Source: JANQMY01 sp965228775
GTDB taxonomy: Bacteria > Pseudomonadota > Alphaproteobacteria > JANQMY01
Direction of reading: 5' to 3'
Assembly: GCA_965228775.1 (NCBI GenBank)
Contig: OZ245840.1
Coordinates: 4,340,001 to 4,404,000 of the forward strand
Length of the DNA: 64,000 nucleotides
Part shown: positions 42,589 through 50,966 of the stretch, in pieces
Position numbering within the stretch: the stretch's first letter is position 1
How the letters are laid out: every line of letters starts with the position of its first letter
Translations under genes and position numbers: made by a program
The notes under the pieces: generated by a model
What the model saw: only the letters and a program-made list of their open reading frames with translations
Told to the model about the DNA's origin: nothing
Database searches by the model: none

Positions 42589-43266
42589 ATGGATAGTCGA
42601 TCTCTTTTGTTAGTGACAGGCGGCCTGGCAATTCTTGGCGGGGTCGTGAACGGCATCTCAGACTATCTGCTGCAGGGAGGTCTTGCGGCGGGAGAGGCCA
42701 TCAACACATTCGAGAACCTCCCGGCTGTGCCTTACAATCAGATTTATTGGGGCAGCATCATTGGAAACGCCGCGATTCCACTTTGGATGTTTGGCTTCTG
42801 GCCCGTTTACAAAGCACTTGAGCCTGCCGGGCCATGGTTGGCATTGCCGCCAGTCTTTTTGTTCGTGTACCTATTTGCGTTGTTTCCCGGATATCATGGC
42901 TCTTACGCTCTTTATGCAGCAGGGTTCCAGGCGCAATTTGCTGGTTCGCCTGAAACTATCGCGCCGGTCACTGAGATGGTCGAACGACTCATTCAGTACC
43001 ATGATAGTATTATGCTGGTTATCGGGGTTCCGATGATGGTGGGGTCAATATGGCTTATTGTGGCCATGCTGTCGGGCAAGACGCTTTATGCACGATGGAT
43101 GGTATTGCTTTCACCACTATTGGTCCCGCTCACCCAATCATCTATTGAGACGCTTCCGGCTCCCTATGGGGCAATCATAAGACCGGCATGGGGAACAACG
43201 CTCTTTACACTGTTTTTCCTGATGTCGCTGATCGTGTGTCTAAGAACAAAACCACGCGGTGCCTAA
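42589..43266 (+). CDS. Multi-pass membrane protein, unrecognised
   Basis: The ATG at 42589, preceded by a run of G, gives a 225-aa protein. It has about seven membrane spans (LLLVTGGLAILGGVVNGISD, PWLALPPVFLFVYLFALFPG, DSIMLVIGVPMMVGSIWLIV, WMVLLSPLLVPLTQ, TTLFTLFFLMSLIVCL). HGSYALYAAGF lies in a loop. No known transporter family identified. It is followed by the Zur box, so it may end the upstream unit. Confidence 0.75.
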   Translation: MDSRSLLLVTGGLAILGGVVNGISDYLLQGGLAAGEAINTFENLPAVPYNQIYWGSIIGNAAIPLWMFGFWPVYKALEPAGPWLALPPVFLFVYLFALFPGYHGSYALYAAGFQAQFAGSPETIAPVTEMVERLIQYHDSIMLVIGVPMMVGSIWLIVAMLSGKTLYARWMVLLSPLLVPLTQSSIETLPAPYGAIIRPAWGTTLFTLFFLMSLIVCLRTKPRGA

Positions 43267-43299
43267 GGCAGGCACGGTTCGGATTTGTTGTTGCCACAA

Positions 43300-43318
43300 A
43301 ATGTGATATTATAACATT
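43300..43318. promoter_or_regulatory. Putative Zur box
   Basis: AATGTGATATTATAACATT matches the E. coli Zur consensus core AATGTTATAxTATAACATT with one arm mismatch. It lies 133 bases upstream of the small gene at 43451 and the alcohol dehydrogenase/COG0523 genes. Zn-loaded Zur would repress here and derepress in zinc starvation. Confidence 0.6.
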
Positions 43319-43450
43319 ACATATCGGGCGTATGTTGCGATTTCCTATGGGCCTGAGACGCGAATTGGCGCTCGGCCAGGGTGCCGCAGCGGCATGCCAA
43401 CGAATCTCGAAGAAAACAGCTTTTAGATAGAGGACTGCAGAGAGATCAAC

Positions 43451-43684
43451 GTGAACGAGACGATCGGCGCAATTCACAAGGCGGACATAGAAAAGGCCCG
43501 GCAGATTTTCCGCGGGGCGATTACAGAAGCAAGCGAGGCCTGGCTGTCATCCGCCGTCATCAGCGATGCGCTAATGCTCGAGTTTATCGATTTTGCCAGG
43601 CGCTCCACCAGCCCGGCCCAGATAGCGGCCCATCTTACGCGCGTGGCAACACAGCTCCAGCGCGCCCAATCCCGCGCTCACTAG
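43451..43684 (+). CDS. Small hypothetical protein
   Basis: The 77-aa product starts at GTG 43451 (MNETIGAIHKADIEKARQIF) and is all-helical and soluble. No metal motif or membrane span. It lies directly after the Zur box and 23 bases before the alcohol dehydrogenase gene, so is likely its first operon partner. Function not known. Confidence 0.55.
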   Translation: MNETIGAIHKADIEKARQIFRGAITEASEAWLSSAVISDALMLEFIDFARRSTSPAQIAAHLTRVATQLQRAQSRAH

Positions 43685-43707
43685 ACTGCAAAAGGTTTGA
43701 CTGCATT

Positions 43708-44835
43708 ATGGCTACACTCACTTATTTGACGACGACCCATTTCGATTTCGGCGCTATCGCTCAGCTTCCAGCGGAACTTCAGAAGGCCGGCATTTCAAAA
43801 CCCTTTATCGCCACGGATGCAGGCGTACGTGCAGCAGGCCTCGTCGCGGCCGTGACAGATGTGTTCGAGAGCGGCATGGAGCTGTCTTTGTTTGACGGCA
43901 CGCCGGGAAATCCAACCGAAGAAGCCGTCATGAAGGCGTTCGATCAGTATACGGCAGATGGATGTGACGGCGTCATTGCCTTGGGCGGTGGCTCTTCAAT
44001 GGACCTCGGTAAGGCGGTTGCGCTTCTCGCCGGCAGCGGCGGCCCGCTCGCTCAATATGATCCATTGGTCGGTGGCGGCAAGCTGATCAAGGCGGTCGCG
44101 CCTGTGATTGCAATACCGACAACGGCAGGAACCGGAAGCGAGGTTTCCGTTGGGTTTGTCATCATCCTGGACGATGGTCGCAAGATGACTTTCGCAAGTC
44201 CGTTGTTTATTCCCAAGGCTGCAATCTGCGACCCTGAACTCACCCTCGGATTGCCGGCTGGAATGACGGCAGCGACCGGCATGGATGCCATCACCCATTG
44301 CATCGAAGCATTTCTTGCGCCCACGGTTAATCCGCCTGCGGATGGCGTGGCGCTAGACGGCCTCTGGCGCGGGTGGCGGCATTTACCGGCGGCGGTGAAA
44401 GACGGCCAGGATCGGGAGGCGCGTTGGCAGATGATGATGTGCTCGACCGAGGGCGCTTTGTCTTTCATCAAGGGGTTGGGAGCTGTCCATGCGATGAGCC
44501 ATGCAGCTGGACGCATCAAGCGCCTCAACCTTCATCATGGGACACTCAATGCCGTGTTTCTGCCGGCGGTTTTGCGGTTCAATGAAGCGGAATGTGGAGA
44601 CAAGTATCAGCGTCTTGCCCAAGCGATGGGGCTTCAGCCAGCGACCCATATTGCGGATGCGGTGTCTGAGATGAATGCCGCCATTGGCCTCCCGTCGGGA
44701 CTGCGTGCGATGGGAATCGGGGATGATGATATTCCCGGGCTGATCACTTTTGCGAAGCAAGACTTGTCAGCACTGTCCAACCCGCGGCGCGCATCAGATA
44801 GCGACTTTGAAGCCATGATCAATCAGTCTTTGTGA
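43708..44835 (+). CDS. Iron-containing (group III) alcohol dehydrogenase
   Basis: Start at ATG 43708 gives 375 aa, the family's normal length. The N-terminal dinucleotide domain has GVIALGGGSSMDLGKAVAL and PTTAGTGSEVS. The C-terminal metal site is supplied by ITHCIEAF and AVHAMSHAAG plus LHHGTLNAVFLP. Group III enzymes oxidise alcohols or reduce aldehydes with NAD(P), using Fe2+ or Zn2+. In a Zur-type locus, an iron-dependent enzyme may stand in for a zinc alcohol dehydrogenase during zinc shortage (inference). Confidence 0.93.
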   Translation: MATLTYLTTTHFDFGAIAQLPAELQKAGISKPFIATDAGVRAAGLVAAVTDVFESGMELSLFDGTPGNPTEEAVMKAFDQYTADGCDGVIALGGGSSMDLGKAVALLAGSGGPLAQYDPLVGGGKLIKAVAPVIAIPTTAGTGSEVSVGFVIILDDGRKMTFASPLFIPKAAICDPELTLGLPAGMTAATGMDAITHCIEAFLAPTVNPPADGVALDGLWRGWRHLPAAVKDGQDREARWQMMMCSTEGALSFIKGLGAVHAMSHAAGRIKRLNLHHGTLNAVFLPAVLRFNEAECGDKYQRLAQAMGLQPATHIADAVSEMNAAIGLPSGLRAMGIGDDDIPGLITFAKQDLSALSNPRRASDSDFEAMINQSL

Positions 44836-44921
44836 TCTGCCCGTCTGCAGTGAAATATTTTTGCTGACGTAGGCATTAAGGTCTCAGGAAGTCGTGTAGC
44901 GAACTTGGTGGCGCGCCGCCC

Positions 44922-45998
44922 ATGATCCGTATTCCTGTAACAATACTAACAGGCTTCCTTGGGGCCGGAAAAACCACGCTTTTAAACAGGCTTCTTGCAG
45001 AGCCCGGCTTTGAAGAAACGGCAGTGATCGTCAACGAGTTTGGGGAGGCTGGTGTTGACGGTGCGCTCATTGAGCATAAGGGCGACAGAGCTTTTGCAAT
45101 GTCGACGGGATGTCTTTGCTGCACTGTATCCGGGGATGTCAGGCAGACTTTGTTGCGCTTGCTGGGGGATGCTGATGAAAAACGCGGGCCTCTATTTAAC
45201 CGCCTGGTAATCGAAACCACAGGGCTGGCGGATCCCATGCCTGTGCTTCAGACGTTTATGGCGGACGACCAAATCCTCCAGCGATTTGCTCTCAATGGGG
45301 TGGTAACACTTGTGGATGCTGTTTATGGGGCCGACTTGATCGACCGGTTTGATGAAGCGCATCGTCAAGTCGCTGTCGCTGATTTGTTGTTGGTGACTAA
45401 GGGCGATTTGATGCAAGACCCCGTGTCCAAAAATGACTTGGCAGGGTTGAAACGTAAACTCGCCGGCATGAATCCCAATGCGACTTTAAAAGATGCAAGC
45501 GAGGCGACGGCACAATCGGTATTCTCGCTTGCCGCCTTCGACCCGTCCGGTAAACCGCCGGACGTGCGCGCTTGGTTGCAGTTTTCCAGCCACGGCACTG
45601 ATGGGCATGGGGAAAACCACGCACATCATCATGACGATCACGATCATCAGCACGACGTCAACAGCCATGGTGATGCGGCCACAGCCTTTTGTTTTTCCGC
45701 AACCGGTCCTGTCGATCCGCGTGCCTTAGAAACAGCGATTGCAGCGCTCCAAACGTCCTTCGGCATCAACATTCTTAGAATGAAAGGCCTTGTAGAGCTC
45801 GATGGCCATCCCGGCTGCCCCCTCGTGCTGCATGTGGTTGGTCATATCGTCAACTCTCCCCAGCTGCTTGATGGGTGGCCGGACGGCATTGATGAGACAC
45901 GTATCGTCATGATCATGGGCGGCCCTGACCGGGGCAAAGCTCCCGAGATGCTCAAGCGTTTTTTGCCGAACCTGGTAGAGTTTCAGCAGAATAAATAA
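44922..45998 (+). CDS. COG0523 (CobW/ZagA-like) GTPase metallochaperone
   Basis: The 358-aa G3E GTPase has Walker A GFLGAGKTTLL, metal site GCLCCTV, ETTGLADP, and VTKGD at the guanine-specificity position. A His-rich loop follows (GENHAHHHDDHDHQHDVNSH, residues about 230-250), then the CobW C-terminal domain (GIDETRIVMIMGG). Such proteins insert or deliver metal; the His-rich type near a Zur box usually acts in zinc allocation. It lies 86 bases after the alcohol dehydrogenase. CobW-type cobalt function is less likely as no cobalamin genes are near. Confidence 0.9.
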   Translation: MIRIPVTILTGFLGAGKTTLLNRLLAEPGFEETAVIVNEFGEAGVDGALIEHKGDRAFAMSTGCLCCTVSGDVRQTLLRLLGDADEKRGPLFNRLVIETTGLADPMPVLQTFMADDQILQRFALNGVVTLVDAVYGADLIDRFDEAHRQVAVADLLLVTKGDLMQDPVSKNDLAGLKRKLAGMNPNATLKDASEATAQSVFSLAAFDPSGKPPDVRAWLQFSSHGTDGHGENHAHHHDDHDHQHDVNSHGDAATAFCFSATGPVDPRALETAIAALQTSFGINILRMKGLVELDGHPGCPLVLHVVGHIVNSPQLLDGWPDGIDETRIVMIMGGPDRGKAPEMLKRFLPNLVEFQQNK

Positions 45999-46025
45999 TG
46001 GTGCCGCGCGCTCACTAGGGAGAGA

Positions 46026-46298
46026 GTGTTGGCGAATCTCTGTTGCCAATGTGCTGGTTCAGTTCTGTTTTGGGCGGGTGGCTTGCTTCACGGCGCCGGT
46101 GCCAACACGTCACAAGACTCGCGATACGGCGTTATTCTCACTTATTCTTTGGGGTGGCTGCGCCAGGAAGAAAATCAGTATCTGGACGTGCCGCGTGAGC
46201 GCGTCGCGGAGCTTTCGCCGGAAGTCCGTCAGATCGCAGGTTTCGACATGTATCGGGCGCTCGGGATTTATGACCCTGCCGCTCTGACGAACGGGTGA
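46026..46298 (+). pseudogene. C-terminal remnant of phytanoyl-CoA dioxygenase (PhyH) family gene
   Basis: The readable frame encodes GSVLFWAGGLLHGAGANTSQ, YGVILTYSLGWLRQEENQY and VPRERVAELSPEVRQIAGF, the closing third of PhyH-type Fe/2OG dioxygenases. LLHGAGAN would hold the third iron ligand. The HxD pair and the preceding ~200 residues are absent, and upstream bases join straight to the end of the COG0523 gene. It cannot make an active dioxygenase. Confidence 0.7.
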
Positions 46299-46323
46299 CC
46301 GGGCGCCCGCATTATTTCTTTTC

Positions 46324-46707
46324 TTAGTTGGCCGGTATAGGCCGAGAATACAGATAAAGAGCGATCAAAGCTGCCACACATTCAAAATAGAGCAGGGGCA
46401 TAATCGTTGCCGGTGGTGCACCCACAGCAGCCATGCTGGCAAGCCGTCCGATCGCTGCCCCAATCATAAATATGGCGACGAAGCCGAGTGAATCGCGGCG
46501 GCGGGCAGGGTGAATGGCACCCAACAGGAAAAGAGCTGCGGCCCCGACAAAAATACCGCCATACGCAGACCGCAACATGTTGTCCATGCCGGTGCTTCCT
46601 GTTTCCAGGTCATATCGCGCGAGCAACAAGTTTGGATCGTAGAGATACAACACCCCTATAAGGCCAATTGCGATCGCATTGAATGCAAGAAAGATGCGTG
46701 AAGCCAT
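46324..46707 (-). CDS. DUF4345 membrane protein
   Basis: The 127-aa protein has four membrane spans and the DUF4345 start (FLAFNAIAIGLIGVLYLYDP), AYGGIFVGAAALFLLGAIHPARR, and a final span PLLYFECVAALIALYLYSRP. Function of the family is unknown. It is 14 bases downstream of the tautomerase on the same strand and probably in its operon. Confidence 0.8.
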   Translation of the reverse strand: MASRIFLAFNAIAIGLIGVLYLYDPNLLLARYDLETGSTGMDNMLRSAYGGIFVGAAALFLLGAIHPARRRDSLGFVAIFMIGAAIGRLASMAAVGAPPATIMPLLYFECVAALIALYLYSRPIPAN

Positions 46708-46721
46708 TTTCAGAGACCCTC

Positions 46722-47135
46722 TCAGGCAGTTTTTTCTGCCGCCATTTTAGCTTCATGGGCTGCCAGCCATGCTGCTTCCTCTCCCGGTTCTGGCATGAGG
46801 TCACCACCTTCCATCACCCAACTGGCAGGGGTGTCGGCGATCATCGTGATGATGTCATCGTCAAGCATTTCCGTTTGAGTGCGGAGTGATTGCCGTATCT
46901 CGTCTGCAATTTGCTGCTTCTGCTCGTCCGTTCTACCTGCGCGAATGCTGCCGAACAGTAGGGCCGATTTGCCGTTAAGGGACCATTGAGGTGCGTCTTC
47001 AAAGAAAAAGACGTGGACGAATGTGGCTGGCGCGCCGGTCACGTCGCAATGGATCCGGGTGACGTCTTCCGCGATCTTCGACTTAGCGTTTTGGCTGATT
47101 GCACCTTTAGCGGCGTTACAAACATACAAAGGCAT
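46722..47135 (-). CDS. Tautomerase-superfamily protein, cis-CaaD-like
   Basis: The 137-aa protein begins MPLYVCNAAKG, so Pro becomes the N-terminal catalytic residue after Met removal. RIHCDVTG and SIRAGRTDEQKQQIADEI align with the His and paired Arg of cis-3-chloroacrylic acid dehalogenase, and PEPGEEAAWL with its end. A Tyr important in that dehalogenase is not apparent. An isomerase, hydratase or decarboxylase on an unsaturated acid is more likely than dehalogenation. A related gene lacking Pro lies just upstream. Confidence 0.8.
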   Translation of the reverse strand: MPLYVCNAAKGAISQNAKSKIAEDVTRIHCDVTGAPATFVHVFFFEDAPQWSLNGKSALLFGSIRAGRTDEQKQQIADEIRQSLRTQTEMLDDDIITMIADTPASWVMEGGDLMPEPGEEAAWLAAHEAKMAAEKTA

Positions 47136-47144
47136 GGTGTCCTC

Positions 47145-47465
47145 CTATTGGGCTTGGGGGTCGTTTATGACGGCGACGATTTCGTTGACGGAGCATCCGG
47201 TCTCGCCCGTCCAAAGATCGCAAAGGTCTTTCAGCAAAGACACGCGTTGTTCTTGTCCGACCGGTTGCTCGGCGGTGAACGACACGACAGAAGAAGTAGA
47301 CGGGCCTGCAGCCGTAAAGCCGCTGCCCGCGGGCACTGCGGTCCAAGTAATGTCGGCCTCTTTCCCGAATGCACGCTCAGAAAATGCGTTTAGTTTCTGT
47401 TGAAGTGCAGCTTGTTTCGATTGTGGGGTCTGACCTTCTTGCACCAGACATACACATCTAACCAT
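47145..47465 (-). CDS. Tautomerase-like protein without N-terminal Pro
   Basis: A 106-aa protein, MVRCVCLVQEGQTPQSKQAA, with the beta-alpha-beta layout of tautomerases (LQQKLNAFSERAFGKEADI, VSFTAEQPVGQEQRVSLLKD, NEIVAVINDPQ). Residue two is Val, so the usual catalytic Pro1 is missing. It is nine bases before the cis-CaaD-like gene, suggesting a partner subunit or a regulatory paralogue. It starts divergently from the LysR gene. Confidence 0.6.
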   Translation of the reverse strand: MVRCVCLVQEGQTPQSKQAALQQKLNAFSERAFGKEADITWTAVPAGSGFTAAGPSTSSVVSFTAEQPVGQEQRVSLLKDLCDLWTGETGCSVNEIVAVINDPQAQ

Positions 47466-47627
47466 GTTTTCCTCCGTAGACTGCTGATCTTGGATCCGTT
47501 GCCGGGCGTTTCATGACCAACAAGATAGGGGCTGGTATGTAGTAAATAAATTGAATATATTTCAGATCAGTAGCTACAAAAGTGAATAGCAGGATTCTTG
47601 GATAAACAATGAAACCTGGTGCTTAGT

Positions 47628-48515
47628 ATGGACATTACCGATATCGACCTTATTCGTGCCATCGTCAAAACGGGCAGCATCTCGGAAGCAAGCACGCTTA
47701 TAAATCAGTCCCAACCCACCCTCAGCCGGAAGCTGTCCAGATTGGAAGACCAGCTGAAGGTCGAACTGTTTCACCGATCGCCAAAAGGCCTTACGCCCAC
47801 AGACATCGCTTTACGTATTCTTTCCAAGGCAGAGCCGTTGGATCACAGATTGCGTGAGATAGAACGGTACGTGGAACTGACCACACAATTGGAAACGGGA
47901 AAGATCAATCTGGGTGTTGGCCCGATCATTGAGCAGATTTTGCTGCCCGCCGTTCTGAGCCGTTTCTTAGAGACAACCGGCGATGTCACCGTCTCAATCG
48001 TGACGGAGAATGCCGTGACCCTTTTACAGATGTTTGAGGCGTCGGAACTTGACTTGATTGTTGGTCCGTTTCGGGCGGGTGATCAAAAGAGCAAAGATAT
48101 GCTGGCGTTGCCCATGATCAAAGACGATATTGTCGCCATTGCCCGCAAACATCATCCCATTTTCAAAATCAAGAAAATCGATAAAGAAGCACTGAGTCAA
48201 TTTCCCTTGGTGGCACCGAATACGAGCGTGGCGGCAAAACAGGCAAAGGGCGGTCCGCAAATTCCGAAGCCGAAAATACGATCGGACAATTATGATCTGC
48301 TGAAGAAAATTGTTCTCAAGAGTGATGCGCTGTGCGTTGGCCCCCGGGCGATCTTTAAGGATGAAATGGACGAGGGGCACCTACGAGAAGTGAAGTTCGA
48401 TCTGCGGATCACCTGGGAAAGCGCGCTTATCATCCGATCGGAAACTATGCTGGCGCCACTGGCGCGTCATCTGGTGTCGCTGTTCGAGGAAGCGGTTCAC
48501 CACCAAAAACAGTAA
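47628..48515 (+). CDS. LysR-family transcriptional regulator
   Basis: From ATG 47628 the protein is 295 aa; a GTG nine bases earlier is possible. The N-terminal winged HTH reads DIDLIRAIVKTGSISEASTL, INQSQPTLSRKLSRLEDQL and VELFHRSPKGLTPT. The effector domain begins GKINLGVGPIIEQILLPAVL. It is divergent from the tautomerase pair, which LysR proteins usually control in this arrangement. A TGAATATATTTCA element at 47552-47564 in the gap may be its site. Confidence 0.92.
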   Translation: MDITDIDLIRAIVKTGSISEASTLINQSQPTLSRKLSRLEDQLKVELFHRSPKGLTPTDIALRILSKAEPLDHRLREIERYVELTTQLETGKINLGVGPIIEQILLPAVLSRFLETTGDVTVSIVTENAVTLLQMFEASELDLIVGPFRAGDQKSKDMLALPMIKDDIVAIARKHHPIFKIKKIDKEALSQFPLVAPNTSVAAKQAKGGPQIPKPKIRSDNYDLLKKIVLKSDALCVGPRAIFKDEMDEGHLREVKFDLRITWESALIIRSETMLAPLARHLVSLFEEAVHHQKQ

Positions 48516-48559
48516 CAAGGTTCACGTAACAAAGCGCTTCGGCAGATCCTGGGCCGGTC

Positions 48560-49219
48560 TCACTGTGCCACATGGGGCTGCGCTTGATTCTTGGAGAACC
48601 GAGCCAGTGTATCCAAGAATTCTTTCCTTGCAGAGGAGAGCAAGCAGGGAAGGAGCACAGCGAAGTGATGCTGGATCCCGCGCTCTTGGTCTTCCCAAGC
48701 GATTTCTTCCCGGCCTTCAAATTCATGAAGGTGATCCATCCAATAGCGGCTAATGATCCACAATGAGCGGGTCAAGGTTTCCAAATCGACCTGCAGATCA
48801 CTTCTGAACATGCCTTCTTTTTCGATCCGGCGAACGAGAGAGAAAAGCGCTTCGAAATCGGTGACCATTTCGGGATCTGTCTGTGCGCTTATGTTGTCGT
48901 CCGCATACTGAGAGCGGTCGCGGAAAATGAACCGGTTTTCCCACATCATGGTCATTCCCGAGAGCAGATGCTCCACATAATCTTGAGAGACGGAGCCGGA
49001 TTTAGCGTGGCCGAGGCGCGCTTGCGCGTGCCTGCGCAGTTCTTTCTGCAACCTGATCACCAGGTCATTCTTGGTGGGAAAATGGTATGAAAGATTACCT
49101 TGTGAAATGCCGACGTCGTCTGCAATCTCTGTCAGCGTCGTTGCGGCAAACCCTTTCTTGTTGAACCGCTGGCGGCTTGCGATCAGGATCCGCTCCGCAG
49201 TCGAAATACGCCTGTCCAT
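48560..49219 (-). CDS. TetR-family transcriptional regulator
   Basis: The 219-aa protein has a TetR HTH at residues 8-55 (AERILIASRQRFNKKGFAAT, TLTEIADDVGISQGNLSYHF, PTKNDLVIRL). The ligand domain includes RSLWIISRYWMDHLHEFEGR. The pattern FPTKNDLVxxL with TLTEIADDVGISQGNL is like regulators of lipid or acyl metabolism. It is 36 bases beyond the start of no other gene; downstream of the GMC gene on the same strand. Confidence 0.92.
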   Translation of the reverse strand: MDRRISTAERILIASRQRFNKKGFAATTLTEIADDVGISQGNLSYHFPTKNDLVIRLQKELRRHAQARLGHAKSGSVSQDYVEHLLSGMTMMWENRFIFRDRSQYADDNISAQTDPEMVTDFEALFSLVRRIEKEGMFRSDLQVDLETLTRSLWIISRYWMDHLHEFEGREEIAWEDQERGIQHHFAVLLPCLLSSARKEFLDTLARFSKNQAQPHVAQ

Positions 49220-49255
49220 CTATTGTGCGTCTCCGATTCGGTTTGTCAGAATACG

Positions 49256-50740
49256 CTACAATGCCTCAGCCATCATCTTTCGGGCAATGCGCTCGGCCAC
49301 CATTACGCAGCCCAGATAGGTATTGCCGGACGGGATTGTCGGCATGACGGACGCATCGGCCAGCCGCAAGCCCCGCATTCCCAAGATGCGGCAATCCGCA
49401 TCGAGAACAGTGCCCATGGGGCACGTTCCCACCATGTGAGCGTAACTGAAAGGAAACTTCTCAAACGCGGCGGCAACGGCATCCGGCGCTGTCAGATCAT
49501 GTGGCTCGATGGGTTCACAGCCTAGCGCTTTTGCCGGGGCTGACTTTTCCCACTGGGCGATGCGATCAAATGCATGCTTTAAACGCTCGAACCCGTCGTC
49601 GGGCAATGGCGGGGCGGTGACAATGGGATCGGCATCTACCGTGGCGCCGAGCTGAACGCGTCCGCGGCCGGATGACCGCATGAGAAAGACTGCCATCATG
49701 AAATCTGTGGGGCCGTCGGTTTGCCCTGGGGCGATGGGAAACGCGTGATAATCGACGTCGGTCCCGTTGGAAGCGCCGACCAGAACCACCTGTGCCGGTC
49801 CAGCGGTGCCGCCACGGGGCCCTTCATGACGATAGGCTATGGCGGGCCCGATATGGTCGCTCATGGCTTCGCCCACAGGCAGGTCTGCGTGAACGGCGAT
49901 TCCGTGGTCCGCCAGATGGCGGGCGGGCCCAATACCGGACCTCATGAGCAGCCAAGGCGTCCAAATGGCGCCCGCCGTGACAACCACCTCATCGGCGCCA
50001 ATGTCTTCGCCAGATTTCAGCGTAACGCCCACAACACGATCGCCGTCAATCGCAAGCTTAGAAACTTCGACGCCGGTGCGGATTTCAAGATTGTCCCGCG
50101 CGCGGACTTCTGGCGTGAGGTAAGCGAGACTTGTGGACACACGTTTCCCGGTTTCATCGATTGTCACGGGAAAAAGACCGATCCCCGGTAACTGGCTAGG
50201 GTCGTTGATATCCGAAACGGTGGCATTCCCGGTTTCGATCATGCCATCCAGATAGGCGAGCTGCGCGCGGCTCATTTCTTCCCGGCGCCAACGCCGGACG
50301 GGCAAAGGACCATCGCTGCCATGGATCGGCGAGGAGGGGAAGTCGATGTCTGTTTCGGCGGCGATGAAAGTATCGATGACGTCATCCCAGCCCCAGCCAT
50401 CGAGCCCGGCATCCGCCCACTGATTATAGTCTTCCGGTAAACCACGAAGGGTCGCAAGGCCGTTCGTCGCCGACGTGCCGCCAAGGACACGTCCTTGAAA
50501 CATGGGAATTGCCCCCGTGTCCGTAAGCATCGGCGTCTGGGCAACTTGCGACCCGCCCATCCAAAATTCTGGTGCGCGGGCCGGGTCCAGAATAAGGCTG
50601 TCATACGTGTCATGGTCTGGCCCTGCTTCCAACAGAGTGATCGACAAGGCGCGATCTTCGCTCAGCCGTGCTGCAAGCACTGACCCGGACGTACCGCCGC
50701 CAACGATGACGATGTGTTTGTTGTTCTGACCCATGTGCAA
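49256..50740 (-). CDS. GMC-family oxidoreductase (choline/alcohol dehydrogenase-like)
   Basis: The 494-aa flavoprotein starts at 50740 or the second Met 50734. IVIVGGGTSGSVLAARLSED is the FAD motif, VLGGTSATNGLATLRG the first GMC signature, GAIWTPWLLMRSGIGP the second. HMVGTCPMGTVLDADCRI and PSGNTYLGCVMVAERIA provide the catalytic His-Asn pair. No signal peptide, so it acts in the cytoplasm. It is divergent from an HxlR regulator across tandem palindromic operators. Substrate is an alcohol of unknown identity. Confidence 0.93.
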   Translation of the reverse strand: MHMGQNNKHIVIVGGGTSGSVLAARLSEDRALSITLLEAGPDHDTYDSLILDPARAPEFWMGGSQVAQTPMLTDTGAIPMFQGRVLGGTSATNGLATLRGLPEDYNQWADAGLDGWGWDDVIDTFIAAETDIDFPSSPIHGSDGPLPVRRWRREEMSRAQLAYLDGMIETGNATVSDINDPSQLPGIGLFPVTIDETGKRVSTSLAYLTPEVRARDNLEIRTGVEVSKLAIDGDRVVGVTLKSGEDIGADEVVVTAGAIWTPWLLMRSGIGPARHLADHGIAVHADLPVGEAMSDHIGPAIAYRHEGPRGGTAGPAQVVLVGASNGTDVDYHAFPIAPGQTDGPTDFMMAVFLMRSSGRGRVQLGATVDADPIVTAPPLPDDGFERLKHAFDRIAQWEKSAPAKALGCEPIEPHDLTAPDAVAAAFEKFPFSYAHMVGTCPMGTVLDADCRILGMRGLRLADASVMPTIPSGNTYLGCVMVAERIARKMMAEAL

Positions 50741-50768
50741 GCTCCAAGCGCAGTATTTCGACCGAAAT

Positions 50769-50806
50769 AGGTAATATTACCTAAATTAGGTATGATTACC
50801 TAATTT
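50769..50806. promoter_or_regulatory. Tandem palindromic operators, HxlR-type candidate
   Basis: AGGTAATATTACCT (50769-50782) is a perfect 14-bp palindrome. Next to it AAATTAGGTA (50783-50792) and TACCTAATTT (50797-50806) form a second perfect 10+4+10 repeat. Both share AGGTA/TACCT arms, consistent with two dimers of one regulator. The pair lies 29-66 bases before the GMC start and 160 bases before the HxlR start. Confidence 0.65.
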
Positions 50807-50966
50807 GTCAATTTTTCACCTAGGACGGTGGAGGGATGCGACGAGACCCCCACAAGGTTCAACAAACTCGCTGCAAAGCGAGCTCGCTTGTAAGTTTGGT
50901 TTAATTTTGCTACCAAATAGGAGTGCTATTTTTGCCAACGCATCTTGCGGAGTAGAGAGGGCCGGC

